Below, one piece after another: positions 1 through 7,832 of a stretch of DNA of 43,991 nucleotides. The notes beneath the pieces were generated by a model. It was not told the origin of the DNA. It was given only the letters and a program-made list of their open reading frames with translations, and made no database searches. The stretch comes from Sphingomonadales bacterium (GTDB taxonomy: Bacteria; Pseudomonadota; Alphaproteobacteria; Sphingomonadales; Sphingomonadaceae), in the NCBI GenBank assembly GCA_018971065.1, contig JAGWVC010000024.1:1-43991 (forward strand), read 5' to 3'. How positions within the stretch are numbered: position 1 is the stretch's first letter; the number at the start of each line of letters is the position of its first letter. Both the position numbers and the translations under genes were made by a program.

Positions 1-86
1 CTTTGCGGTGCGGGCGCGGCGGCGTCAACGGGTTGCGCAATGGTCGGGGGTTGGCCATGAGGCGTGCAGCACAAGGATTGGGGCAT

Positions 87-815
87 ATGGCACGGATCGG
101 CATCATCGGCAGCGAAGGGCGCATGGGCAAGGCGCTGATGGAGGCGATTGCGGCGGCGGGCGAGAGCCTGAGCGGCGGTATCGACAAGGGGGGCGATCCG
201 GCGGCCTTGGCAGCGATCAGCGACGTGCTGGTCGATTTCTCCAGCCCGCATGCGCTGGAGGCCAACCTCGATGCCGCCGTCGCGGCGGGCGTGCCGGTGG
301 TGATCGGCACCACCGGGCTCGAGGAACGCCACCACTGGCTGATCGACAGTGCCGCCGAGCATATTGCCGTGCTGCAGACCGGCAACACCTCGCTGGGGGT
401 CAACATGCTGGCGTTCCTGGTGCGCGAGGCCGCCAGCCGGCTGGGTGAGGATTGGGACATCGAGATCGTCGAGACGCATCACCGCATGAAGGTCGATGCG
501 CCCAGCGGCACCGCGCTGCTGCTGGGCGAGGCGGCAGCCAAGGGCCGGGGCGTGCGGCTGGACGACGTGTCGGCGCGCGGGCGCGACGGCATCACCGGCG
601 CGCGGCGGCGCGGCGACATCGGCTTCGCCAGCTTGCGCGGCGGCAGCGTAGCGGGCGATCATGCGGTCCACCTGCTGGCCGATAACGAGCGGATCACGCT
701 GTCACACCTCGCCGAAAACCGCGGCATCTTCGCACGCGGCGCGGTGCGGGCGGCGCAGTGGATCGTCGGCCAGCCTGCCGGCCGCTATGACATGGGCGGT
801 GTGCTGGGCCTGTGA
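87..815 (+). CDS. dapB: 4-hydroxy-tetrahydrodipicolinate reductase
   Basis: DapB reduces the dihydrodipicolinate precursor with NAD(P)H in the diaminopimelate and lysine pathway in the cytoplasm. The protein starts MARIGIIGSEGRMG, with the Rossmann GxxGxMG nucleotide loop at residues 7-14. The catalytic segment ETHHRMKVDAPSGTA holds the catalytic histidine region and the substrate-binding Lys and SGT residues. At 242 residues it is slightly shorter than the E. coli enzyme (273), which fits alphaproteobacterial members. I chose the ATG at 87 because the fold begins there and AAGGATTGGGG lies just upstream; the frame is open further 5' (ATG at 57) but adds residues foreign to the family. Its TGA overlaps the GTG start of nth by four bases, so the two are probably translationally coupled. 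Confidence 0.95.
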   Translation: MARIGIIGSEGRMGKALMEAIAAAGESLSGGIDKGGDPAALAAISDVLVDFSSPHALEANLDAAVAAGVPVVIGTTGLEERHHWLIDSAAEHIAVLQTGNTSLGVNMLAFLVREAASRLGEDWDIEIVETHHRMKVDAPSGTALLLGEAAAKGRGVRLDDVSARGRDGITGARRRGDIGFASLRGGSVAGDHAVHLLADNERITLSHLAENRGIFARGAVRAAQWIVGQPAGRYDMGGVLGL

Positions 816-1453
816 AAAAGGCCGACATCTTCGAATTTTTCCGGCGGCTGGCAGAACTGAATCCCGATCCGGTGACCGAGCTGGAATTTGGCAACACCTA
901 CCAGTTGCTGGTGGCGGTGGTACTGTCGGCGCAGGCCACCGACGTGGGCGTGAACAAGGCGACGCGGGCGCTGTTCGCCGAGGTGAAGACGCCGGCGCAG
1001 ATGGTGGCGCTGGGCGAGGACGGGCTGAAGCAGCACATCAAGTCGATCGGCCTGTTCAACACCAAAGCGAAGAACGTCATCGCGCTCAGCGAGATGCTGG
1101 TGCGCGACTATGCCGGCGAAGTCCCGGCTGACCGCGACGCGCTGACCGCGCTGCCCGGCGTGGGCCGCAAGACCGCGAACGTGGTGATGAACTGCGCGTT
1201 CGGCGCCGAGACCTTCGCGGTCGATACCCACATCTTCCGCGTCGGCAACCGCACCGGCCTGGCGAAAGGCAAGACCGTGCTGGCGGTGGAGAAGGCGCTG
1301 GAAAAGGGCGTCCCCGGCCCCTTCCGCGTCGGCGCCCACCACTGGCTGATCCTGCACGGCCGCTACATCTGCAAGGCGCGCACGCCCGAATGCTGGCGCT
1401 GCCCGCTGGTGGACTTGTGCGGGTTCAAGGCGAAAGTGCTGGCGAAGAAGTAG
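812..1453 (+). CDS. nth: Endonuclease III, DNA glycosylase/AP lyase
   Basis: Base-excision repair enzyme that removes oxidised pyrimidines and cleaves the abasic site. The 213-residue protein shows the helix-hairpin-helix LPGVGRKTANVV with catalytic Lys120 and the catalytic Asp138 in FAVDTH. The C-terminal [4Fe-4S] cluster ligands are C187-X6-C194-X2-C197-X5-C203. These positions match E. coli Nth numbering, which supports the GTG start at 812 inside the dapB stop (GTGA overlap). It ends one base from the stop of the convergent beta-CASP gene. No odd features. Confidence 0.97.
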   Translation: MKKADIFEFFRRLAELNPDPVTELEFGNTYQLLVAVVLSAQATDVGVNKATRALFAEVKTPAQMVALGEDGLKQHIKSIGLFNTKAKNVIALSEMLVRDYAGEVPADRDALTALPGVGRKTANVVMNCAFGAETFAVDTHIFRVGNRTGLAKGKTVLAVEKALEKGVPGPFRVGAHHWLILHGRYICKARTPECWRCPLVDLCGFKAKVLAKK

Positions 1454-1454
1454 T

Positions 1455-3050
1455 CTACGCTCCCTTCGCCTGCGCCAGCACCGCCCTCATCTTCGCGATC
1501 GCCCGGCGGCGGGCGGCAGGGTTGCGTATCTGCGCCAGTTCGCCGCGCAGGTTGGCTGTGAAGGCGGCGTAGTCGTTCTGCCAGTCCTGCCCGGACCAGT
1601 CGAAATCCTTGCCCGCAATGTCGATGCGGCCGGTGCGCAGGCGCTTCGCCGGGGTGGCGGGGCGCAACTCGTGAGTCTCGCCGAGGCGCGGGGTGGCGAT
1701 GTTCAGCGCCGGGTCGTCGGGTTGCACCAGATCGCGCAGCGCCGCCACCGAATCGGGTTCGCCGTGGCTCAGCAGCAGGCTGCCGCCGATCGGCATTCGG
1801 GCCTTGATCCAGTCGTGCAGCTCGTCACGGTCGGCATGGGCGGAATAGCTGTCGATGCGGCGGATCTGGGCGCGGACGGTGATGTCCTCGCCCGAAAGCC
1901 GCACCCGCTGCGCGCCGTCGGCCAGCACGCGGCCCAGCGTCCCGGCGGCCTGGAAGCCGACGAACAGGATGGTCGAATCGCGCCGGTGCAGGTTGTGGCG
2001 CAAGTGGTGGCGGATGCGCCCCGCCTCGCACATGCCCGATGCGGCCAGGATGATCGCGCCCGACATCATGTTGAGCCGCTGCGATTCGGCGACGCTTTCG
2101 GTGTAGTGGACCGAAGGGTGCTTGCAGATGTCGATGCTGCCGATGTCTTCCAGCTCACCGGCGTGCTGGGCGAAGACACGCGTGGCCTGGCTGGCCAGCG
2201 GCGAATCGACGAAGATCGGGATATTGGGGATGCGGTTGGCTTCGGCCAGCCGGATCAGGTCCAGCACCAGTTCCTGCGTGCGTTCCAGCGCGAAGGTGGG
2301 GATGACGAGGTTGCCGCCGCGCAGGATGGCGGCCTTGACCTCGGCCTCCAGTTGATCGCGGCGCTGGTCGATGGTCAGTTTTTCGCGCGCGCGGTTGCCA
2401 TAGGTCGATTCGCAAATGACATGGTCGAGGCCGGAAGGCGCTTCGGGGTCGGGGTGAAATTCCTTGTTGTCCGGCCCGAGATCGCCCGAGCACAGCACGC
2501 GCTGGCCTTCATGCGTCAGTTCCAGCGAGGCCGAGCCGAGGATGTGGCCCGCGTTCCAGAACCGGCCGGTGAAGCCGGGGGCGATGGCGAATGCCTCGCA
2601 CAGCGCCACCGGCTTCGCCTGACCCCACGCCTTCAGCGCGTCGGCTTCGGTATACAAGGGCTGGAATTCCGCCTCGCCGGCGCGGTCGCGGCGGCGGTTG
2701 CGGCGCAGCGCGTCGGATTCCTGGATGCGCCCGGCGTCGGCCAGCATGAAGCGCAGCAGGTCGGCGGTGGCCGGGGTGCAGAAGATCGGCCCGCGATAGC
2801 CGTCGCGCACCAGCTTGGGCAGCAGGCCGCAATGGTCGATATGCGCGTGGGTCAGGACCACGGCGTCGATCCGCGCCGGGTCGAACGCGAAGTGACCGTG
2901 GTTCAGCGTTTCCAGCGTGCGCGAGCCCTGAAACAGCCCGCAATCGACCAGAATACGCGCCTGCGGCCCGGCGAATTCCATGCAACTGCCGGTGACGGTG
3001 CCGGCAGCGCCGTGGAATGTCAGTTGCAGGCCATCCGGTTTCCCACTCAT
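1455..3050 (-). CDS. Beta-CASP metallo-beta-lactamase-fold hydrolase (RNA-processing type)
   Basis: About 531 residues from the ATG at 3050, which is preceded by GGGAGAAG; the frame is open further upstream but the longer version lacks family character. The metal-binding motif HAHIDHCG is at about residues 68-75, followed by a central beta-CASP domain (SGMCEAGRIRHHL region) and a C-terminal LLSHGEP segment typical of the RMMBL tail. The family includes CPSF73-like and bacterial exonuclease-like RNases, so a role in RNA processing is likely, but the exact substrate cannot be read from sequence. It is convergent with nth, with one base between them. The DUF4112 gene lies 70 bases upstream on the same strand. 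Confidence 0.88.
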   Translation of the reverse strand: MSGKPDGLQLTFHGAAGTVTGSCMEFAGPQARILVDCGLFQGSRTLETLNHGHFAFDPARIDAVVLTHAHIDHCGLLPKLVRDGYRGPIFCTPATADLLRFMLADAGRIQESDALRRNRRRDRAGEAEFQPLYTEADALKAWGQAKPVALCEAFAIAPGFTGRFWNAGHILGSASLELTHEGQRVLCSGDLGPDNKEFHPDPEAPSGLDHVICESTYGNRAREKLTIDQRRDQLEAEVKAAILRGGNLVIPTFALERTQELVLDLIRLAEANRIPNIPIFVDSPLASQATRVFAQHAGELEDIGSIDICKHPSVHYTESVAESQRLNMMSGAIILAASGMCEAGRIRHHLRHNLHRRDSTILFVGFQAAGTLGRVLADGAQRVRLSGEDITVRAQIRRIDSYSAHADRDELHDWIKARMPIGGSLLLSHGEPDSVAALRDLVQPDDPALNIATPRLGETHELRPATPAKRLRTGRIDIAGKDFDWSGQDWQNDYAAFTANLRGELAQIRNPAARRRAIAKMRAVLAQAKGA

Positions 3051-3120
3051 GTGCTTCTCCCGTCTTGCGCGCCCGTTGTGCGCGTTGGCAGCAGCGGCGG
3101 CAAGCGGTCGTTGATCGCGG

Positions 3121-3525
3121 TCAGGCCGGGGGCATTTTTGCCAGTTCGCGGCGGATGATCCGCAGGTTGCGCTGGTTGACGCGGAAGAACGCATCGAACG
3201 CGTCGCCCGCCACCGGGACCAGTCCGACACCGGCGTGAATCGCCAGGTTGGCGAGCATCCGCGTCATCGCCCAGCGGCCGACGCCAAGGCGGCGCGCCTC
3301 CCAGATGACATAGCTGGACAGCAGCGTGGTGATGGCGTCGCCCAGACCCGGGATCAGGCCGATGATCGCGTCGATGCCGATGCGCTGGTCGGTGCCAGGC
3401 AGCACGAACGCGGAATCGAGCAGGTTGGCAACCAGTTGCAACCGTTGCAGCGAAGCCTCGCGGTCGGGGGCAACGGTGCCGATCAGGTCCATCGGGTTCA
3501 GCTTGCGGGGGCGGACGACAGCCAT
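3121..3525 (-). CDS. DUF4112 family small membrane-associated protein
   Basis: A 134-residue protein starting MAVVRPRKLN, with AGGAG eight bases upstream of the ATG at 3525. It carries the DUF4112 pattern: an LDSAF...PGTDQRIGIDAIIGLIPGLGD block, a hydrophobic stretch, then a second repeat-like block LVPVAGDAFDAFFRVNQRN. The glycine- and proline-rich hydrophobic segments suggest membrane association. No biochemical function is established for the family as far as I know. Same strand as the downstream beta-CASP gene (70-base gap), so they may be co-transcribed; divergent from the dehydrogenase pair at 3695. Confidence 0.85.
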   Translation of the reverse strand: MAVVRPRKLNPMDLIGTVAPDREASLQRLQLVANLLDSAFVLPGTDQRIGIDAIIGLIPGLGDAITTLLSSYVIWEARRLGVGRWAMTRMLANLAIHAGVGLVPVAGDAFDAFFRVNQRNLRIIRRELAKMPPA

Positions 3526-3694
3526 GCGGAATCTCCTGCGTTGGGGGTGAGGTAGGAAGTCCCAAGCCGGGCGCAAGGGCGGGTGCGACGGGGCGCTGGT
3601 CGGAAACCGTGTCCATGCGCAGTCTGACGCATTCCCGGCGCACCGTTTGCATGTGCCTTTGTGCGCGGCTTTCCCGCCACACACGGAGCGGCTC

Positions 3695-4327
3695 ATGGCA
3701 CAACCCATCCCCTCGCGCCGGCAGTTCATCGCGGCGGTCGGCAACCTGGCCAGCGCCGGCTGGATCGCGATGAATTGGCCGCAGATCGCGATGGCGGCCG
3801 AACATGCCGGGCATCACGCCCACCACGCGATGGACATGGACGCCGGGCCGACGAAACTGACGACGCTGACCGCCGCCGAGGCGGCCGAGGTGGACGCGGT
3901 GGCGAACCTGATCGTCCCCGGCGGCAAGGCCCCGGGCGCGCGCGATGCCGCCGTGATCTTCTTCATCGACAACGCGCTGGGCAGCTTCTTTGCCGCGCAA
4001 TTGCCCGGGTTCCGCACGGGGCTGGCCGAATTCGCCACCGGCTATGCCGCCAGATACGGCGCCGACAAGCCGTTCTCCGCCGCGCCGGAAGCGCAGCAGA
4101 TCGCCTGGTTGCAGGCGGTGGACAAGACTCCGTACTTCGCCGCGGTGCGCCGCCTGACCGTGCTGGGGCTGATCGCGCTGCCCAAATACGGCGGCAACCG
4201 CGACAACCTGGGCTGGAAGTTGCTGGGCGTGGAGGACAACCACGTGTGGTCGCCGCCGTTCGGCTACTACGACGTCAACTACCCCGGTTTCGAGGCTTAT
4301 CCCGGCACCAAGCCCTACACCGCCTGA
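3695..4327 (+). CDS. Gluconate 2-dehydrogenase subunit 3-like protein, Tat-exported
   Basis: A 210-residue protein that begins with a twin-arginine signal (SRRQFIAAVG, residues 7-16) followed by a hydrophobic stretch and an AMA-A type cleavage region. The mature part starts with a histidine-rich stretch (HAGHHAHHAMDMD) and contains the VDAVANLIVPGGKAPGARDAAVIFFID block typical of the small subunit of membrane-bound GMC dehydrogenases. The small subunit normally chaperones and co-exports the FAD subunit, which has no signal peptide of its own; that fits the GMC gene starting 14 bases downstream. GGAG lies eight bases before the chosen ATG. The natural substrate is unknown. Confidence 0.87.
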   Translation: MAQPIPSRRQFIAAVGNLASAGWIAMNWPQIAMAAEHAGHHAHHAMDMDAGPTKLTTLTAAEAAEVDAVANLIVPGGKAPGARDAAVIFFIDNALGSFFAAQLPGFRTGLAEFATGYAARYGADKPFSAAPEAQQIAWLQAVDKTPYFAAVRRLTVLGLIALPKYGGNRDNLGWKLLGVEDNHVWSPPFGYYDVNYPGFEAYPGTKPYTA

Positions 4328-4341
4328 CAGGGGACGCGCTC

Positions 4342-5988
4342 ATGCCAAAGACCTTCAAGACCAGCGAGACCGTCGATTTCATCGTGGTCGGTTCGGGCGC
4401 ATCGGGCGGCATCATGGCGCGCGAACTGTCGCGCGCCGGTCACAGCGTCGTCGTCATGGAGCAAGGCCCACGCCTGGCGCCGCAGGATTTCGAGCACGAC
4501 GAACTTAAGTATCGCAACCTGTCGGGCATCACCAACAACCCGGTCACCAACCCGCAGACCTTCCGCCACGACGAGAGCGAGACGGCCCAGCGCGTGCAGG
4601 GCCGCAATCCGCTGACTTATGCCCGCATCGTCGGCGGCAGCAGCGCGCACTTCAACGCCAACTTCTGGCGGCTGCACGAGATCGACTTCATCGAGGGCAG
4701 CCGGCTGGGACCGATCGCGGGCGCCAGCCTGGTGGACTGGCCGATCACCTATGCCGAGCTGGAGCCGTACTACACCAAAGTGGAATGGGAAGTCGGCGTC
4801 TCCGGACTGGCCGGAGCCAGCCCGTTCGACCCGTGGCGCAGCAAGCCCTATCCGATGCCGCCGCTGCCGGTGAAATCGTCGGGCGTGCTGTTCGAGAAAG
4901 GCGCGCGCAAGCTGGGGCTGCATCCGTTTCCGGCGCCGATGGCGATCAACTCGGTGGTCTACAAGGACCGCCCGCCGTGCGCGCAATGCGGGCTGTGCGG
5001 CGGCTTCGGCTGCGAGGTGATGGCCAAGTCGTCGTCGGTGTGGACGGTGATCCCCGAGGCCGAGGCCACCGGCATGTGCGAGATCCGCCCGGAAAGCTAC
5101 GTGTTCCGCATCGGCATGAACAAGCAGGGCCGCGCCACCGGCGTCCACTATTTCGACAAGGACAAGGTCGAGCAGTTCCAGAACGCCCGCGCCGTGGTGG
5201 TCTGCGCCAATGGCTCGGAGACGCCAAAATTGCTGCTCAATTCGGAAAGCAGCCTGTTCCCGCAGGGGCTGGCCAATTCCAGCGGTGCTGTCGGTCGTCA
5301 CCTGATGTTCAACAAGGGCGGCGGCGTGCAGGCGCGGTTCGCGCACCCGCTGAACGAGTACAAGGGCGCCAACGTCACCCGCATCCTGCACGATTTCTAC
5401 GATTCCGACCCGAAGCGCGGCTTCTATGGCGGCGGCGGCTTCGATGCGCGCAGCGGCGGCCCGCTGACCTGGGGGCAAAGCGTGCCGAAAGGAACGCCGG
5501 AATGGGGGCAGGGGTTCAAGGACTACCTCGAATCCTACACCTACTGGATGAACTGCGCCGGGCACGGCACCTCGCTGGCGGTGGAAAGCAACCGCATCGA
5601 CATCGATCCCGAACTGAAGGACGCCTGGGGCGTGCCGTCGATCCGGGTGACGCACCGCGACCACCCCGACGACATCAAGCACGCCACCTGGCAGATCGAG
5701 CGCGTCCGTGAGATCATGGACGCGGCGGGGGCCACCGAGATCGTGCCCACCGAAGTCGGCGCGTCCACCGGCGGCGTCCACCTGCTGGGCACCTGCCGCA
5801 TGGGCAATGACCCGAAATCCTCGGTGATCGACAAGTACCACCGCACCCACGACGTCAAGAACCTGTTCCTGTGCGACGGGTCCAGCATGGTGACATCGGG
5901 TCGCGGCCAGCCGACGCAGACGATCGAGGCACTGTCGTTCCGCGCGGCGGACTTCATCGGCCGCTTCGCCAGGGCCAACGAGATCTAG
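4342..5988 (+). CDS. GMC-family FAD dehydrogenase, large subunit
   Basis: 548 residues, with the N-terminal FAD-binding motif VVGSGASGG (glycines at 17-23) and the GMC C-terminal block HLLGTCRMG...NLFLCDGSSM. It lacks a signal peptide, so it is probably carried to the periplasm by the preceding Tat-targeted small subunit. A cysteine-rich segment (CAQCGLCGGFGCEV, about residues 213-226) resembles the segment seen in gluconate/sorbitol-type GMC dehydrogenases. In the final GMC motif the usual NPT reads QPT (GRGQPTQTIEALSFR). No dedicated cytochrome c subunit follows, so the electron acceptor is not evident. Substrate (sugar, sugar acid or alcohol) cannot be assigned. Confidence 0.88.
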   Translation: MPKTFKTSETVDFIVVGSGASGGIMARELSRAGHSVVVMEQGPRLAPQDFEHDELKYRNLSGITNNPVTNPQTFRHDESETAQRVQGRNPLTYARIVGGSSAHFNANFWRLHEIDFIEGSRLGPIAGASLVDWPITYAELEPYYTKVEWEVGVSGLAGASPFDPWRSKPYPMPPLPVKSSGVLFEKGARKLGLHPFPAPMAINSVVYKDRPPCAQCGLCGGFGCEVMAKSSSVWTVIPEAEATGMCEIRPESYVFRIGMNKQGRATGVHYFDKDKVEQFQNARAVVVCANGSETPKLLLNSESSLFPQGLANSSGAVGRHLMFNKGGGVQARFAHPLNEYKGANVTRILHDFYDSDPKRGFYGGGGFDARSGGPLTWGQSVPKGTPEWGQGFKDYLESYTYWMNCAGHGTSLAVESNRIDIDPELKDAWGVPSIRVTHRDHPDDIKHATWQIERVREIMDAAGATEIVPTEVGASTGGVHLLGTCRMGNDPKSSVIDKYHRTHDVKNLFLCDGSSMVTSGRGQPTQTIEALSFRAADFIGRFARANEI

Positions 5989-5998
5989 CTGGCGCCCA

Positions 5999-6790
5999 TC
6001 AGCGTCGCGGTTTCCGGTTGTCCACGCGGCCCTTTGCGGCGCGCAGCAGCGCGGTGATTTCCGCTTTCAGCCGGTCGCGCTCGGCAGCGTCCGACGGCGG
6101 CAGCGCGTGATCGAAATTTCCGGTGAGCCGGGCGGCATACGTGACGAAGTTGCAGATATGGCAGTCCGGCGGGTCGCGGCCCCATTTCGCCGGGGAAACG
6201 GTGACTTTCAGGTGGATGGCCGCATCCATGCCATCGGCAGGCAGGCCCGCCTTGTGGAACAGCCGATAGATCTTTTCCAGCTTGCCCACCGCCGCCTTGA
6301 TGGCGTTGTCCGGTCCGTTCATCGCGGTGTTGCCGCTGCCGCTGAGGATGGTCAGGTTGCGGGCGTCGGTGCCGGGGCCGCCCAGGCTGGAATTGATCAG
6401 GTGGCCCGATTTGAATGCCGCGTCGGGATAGGCCTGCTCGGCGCTGTCCATCGCGGCCGGCAGGCGACCCTGCGGCCCGCCCCGGCGCCCGCGATTGGCG
6501 TTGGCGTCGTTGGCGCGCTCCACGAACGACAGCGGGCCAAGCGTGGCCTCGCTGAAACTGCCGCCCGCCATGCGGTTGACCAGCGGGCCGGGCCTGAAGC
6601 CGAACATGGCCTTGCTCTGGACGTCTCGCACCCAGGTTTCCCAGGTCGCCAGCCGGCGCCGTTTGCTGCGACCGTCGGGCGGATCCTGCCCGTCCGGCGG
6701 GTTCCGGTCCGGCGGCGGCTCGTCCCGCCTGCGTTTTTGCGCGCGCGGGACGGGCGCGGGGGGCTGCGGGCGCGAGAAGCCGGTGCCCAT
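5999..6790 (-). CDS. Endonuclease-like protein with GHLIN motif (candidate toxin or effector)
   Basis: A 263-residue protein. Residues 1-50 are rich in Pro, Arg and Asp and look disordered. The core contains FKSGHLINSSLGG (GHLIN at 129-133) followed by NLTILSGSGN (145-154). This GHL-N...LGG.G...NLT...N arrangement resembles nuclease-like domains related to DNA/RNA non-specific endonucleases found in bacterial toxins, with His130 as the candidate catalytic residue. A CHIC pair (C210, C213) lies near the C-terminus. There is no signal peptide. The upstream start region holds no clear Shine-Dalgarno; instead a palindrome (GCTCTAGAGC) sits six bases before the ATG. It is the last gene of the DUF2589 cassette. 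The nuclease call is by motif resemblance only. Confidence 0.6.
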   Translation of the reverse strand: MGTGFSRPQPPAPVPRAQKRRRDEPPPDRNPPDGQDPPDGRSKRRRLATWETWVRDVQSKAMFGFRPGPLVNRMAGGSFSEATLGPLSFVERANDANANRGRRGGPQGRLPAAMDSAEQAYPDAAFKSGHLINSSLGGPGTDARNLTILSGSGNTAMNGPDNAIKAAVGKLEKIYRLFHKAGLPADGMDAAIHLKVTVSPAKWGRDPPDCHICNFVTYAARLTGNFDHALPPSDAAERDRLKAEITALLRAAKGRVDNRKPRR

Positions 6791-6796
6791 GCCGAT

Positions 6797-6904
6797 GCTC
6801 TAGAGCACGCGATCTGATTGGATCAGATCGCGCGCGCTAGGTTCCCGTATTGCCGCGTTTTTCCGAGTCACGTCGTGTCCCACTCCGTTGGAAAAACGCC
6901 CTAG
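6797..6904. repeat. Composite palindromic intergenic element
   Basis: Three nested signals in the gap between the endonuclease-like gene and the zinc-ribbon gene. First, the perfect palindrome GCTCTAGAGC (6797-6806). Second, an 11-bp perfect stem with a three-base loop (6808-6818 with 6822-6832, core GATCTGAT-TGG-ATCAGATC). Third, a 10-bp perfect stem GCGTTTTTCC/GGAAAAACGC (6855-6864 with 6890-6899). The element ends C-CTAG, and this CTA is the stop codon (TAG) of the zinc-ribbon gene. Its look matches palindromic repeats scattered in alphaproteobacterial genomes; copy number elsewhere cannot be checked here. Confidence 0.75.
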
Positions 6905-7092
6905 CGGTGGTTCGCGCGCAGGCGGTCGAGCTGGTCGAGTCCGTCGGCAACCACCGGCCGACTGGCTTCGGTCAGCGCAACCTCGGCGGCGCATTCCGGA
7001 CAGGCGAAGGCCGCCCCGGCCAGAAGCTGGCGGGGCACGATCAGGATCGTGCCCCGCGCACAGACCGGGCATGGCAGTTCCGTCACCTCCAC
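6901..7092 (-). CDS. Small two-knuckle zinc-ribbon protein
   Basis: A 63-residue protein from a GTG at 7092 (MEVTELP). It has two CPxC knuckles, CPVC at residues 8-11 and CPEC at 31-34, spaced as in a zinc ribbon. The remainder is a short acidic and basic tail (LDQLDRLRANHR). The gene starts 13 bases after the stop of the DUF2589 gene upstream, so it belongs to that operon. A GTG at 7086 is an alternative start. Its TAG stop lies at the end of a palindromic repeat. A role as a nucleic-acid- or protein-binding accessory is inferred only from the zinc ribbon and the neighbours. Confidence 0.62.
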   Translation of the reverse strand: MEVTELPCPVCARGTILIVPRQLLAGAAFACPECAAEVALTEASRPVVADGLDQLDRLRANHR

Positions 7093-7105
7093 GATGCGGC
7101 CCCGA

Positions 7106-7774
7106 TCAGTGCGAACTGGCCTGGGCCGGCATCTGGATCGGCGAGATCGCGTTTGCGAACGCCTGGATCAGCACGCCGATGCCCGGCGGCGTGGGGATCT
7201 GGCCGGCGTGAACCTCGACATCGTAGCTGGCCAGGTTGCTCTTGGCATAATGCGTGGCATCGCTGCTGCTGCTGGAGCTGTCGTGGCTGACCGACCCCGA
7301 GATCGTACACCGGAACGGCCCGATCCAGCCCGTACCACTGAACGCGCCTTCTTCGTGGTTCTTCGATTCGCTCTTGTTTTCCTGATCTTCGGAGAACGAG
7401 CTTTTCACTTCCATGTGGAATTTGACATCGACGCTGTCCACCGCCAGCGAATTGAGCGGCATGATCGTCAGCATCGGCAACTGGATGACCGAATCGATGT
7501 TCTTGACATCGGGCGAGGTGGCCGACGGGGTCAGCACCGGCCGCGTCACCTTCATCGAGATCATGATCGGCGCATAGCCGGCGTCCTTGTCGTCGCCGGC
7601 GGTCTTGAAGCAGGTGCCGAGCAGGTAGTTGACCTGATCGCAGGCCATCTGGTGATTGGCCTTGGCGGCGGCCATCAGCGGCGCGCCGATCAGCGCTTCC
7701 ATCGGCAGGCCGGTAAAGGCCTGCGCCATCGAAACGAGTTCGGGACCGGCACCGCCGCCACTGTTGTCAGGCAT
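7106..7774 (-). CDS. DUF2589 family protein A
   Basis: 222 residues with a strong Shine-Dalgarno (AAGGAGAT) seven bases before the ATG. An N-terminal helical block containing LIGAPLMAAAKANHQMA is followed by a beta-rich region with IQLPMLTIMPLNSLAVDSVDVKFHMEVKS split over two strands. The C-terminal block YDVEVHAGQIPTPPGIGVLIQAF completes the pattern I recognise as DUF2589. A serine run (SSSSSSD, about residue 180) interrupts the beta region. No signal peptide or membrane segment. The family is uncharacterised to my knowledge. A second, diverged DUF2589-like gene lies 58 bases upstream and a zinc-ribbon gene 13 bases downstream, which suggests the two DUF2589 proteins form a heteromer. Confidence 0.8.
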   Translation of the reverse strand: MPDNSGGGAGPELVSMAQAFTGLPMEALIGAPLMAAAKANHQMACDQVNYLLGTCFKTAGDDKDAGYAPIMISMKVTRPVLTPSATSPDVKNIDSVIQLPMLTIMPLNSLAVDSVDVKFHMEVKSSFSEDQENKSESKNHEEGAFSGTGWIGPFRCTISGSVSHDSSSSSSDATHYAKSNLASYDVEVHAGQIPTPPGIGVLIQAFANAISPIQMPAQASSH

Positions 7775-7832
7775 CGCAATCTCCTTCGGTTGGGGGGTTC
7801 AAGCAGGGGATGTTCGACGGGTTTGGCCGGGC

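Noticed and set aside
1..60. Possible C-terminus of an upstream plus-strand gene in frame 1, ending at TGA 58-60
   Set aside because: Only 19 Ala/Gly-rich residues are visible and I cannot match them to a family; the sequence before the window is needed.
1671..3158. Long plus-strand open frame opposite the beta-CASP gene (495 codons)
   Set aside because: It is the antisense shadow of a clear metallo-beta-lactamase gene in GC-rich DNA and shows no family motifs.
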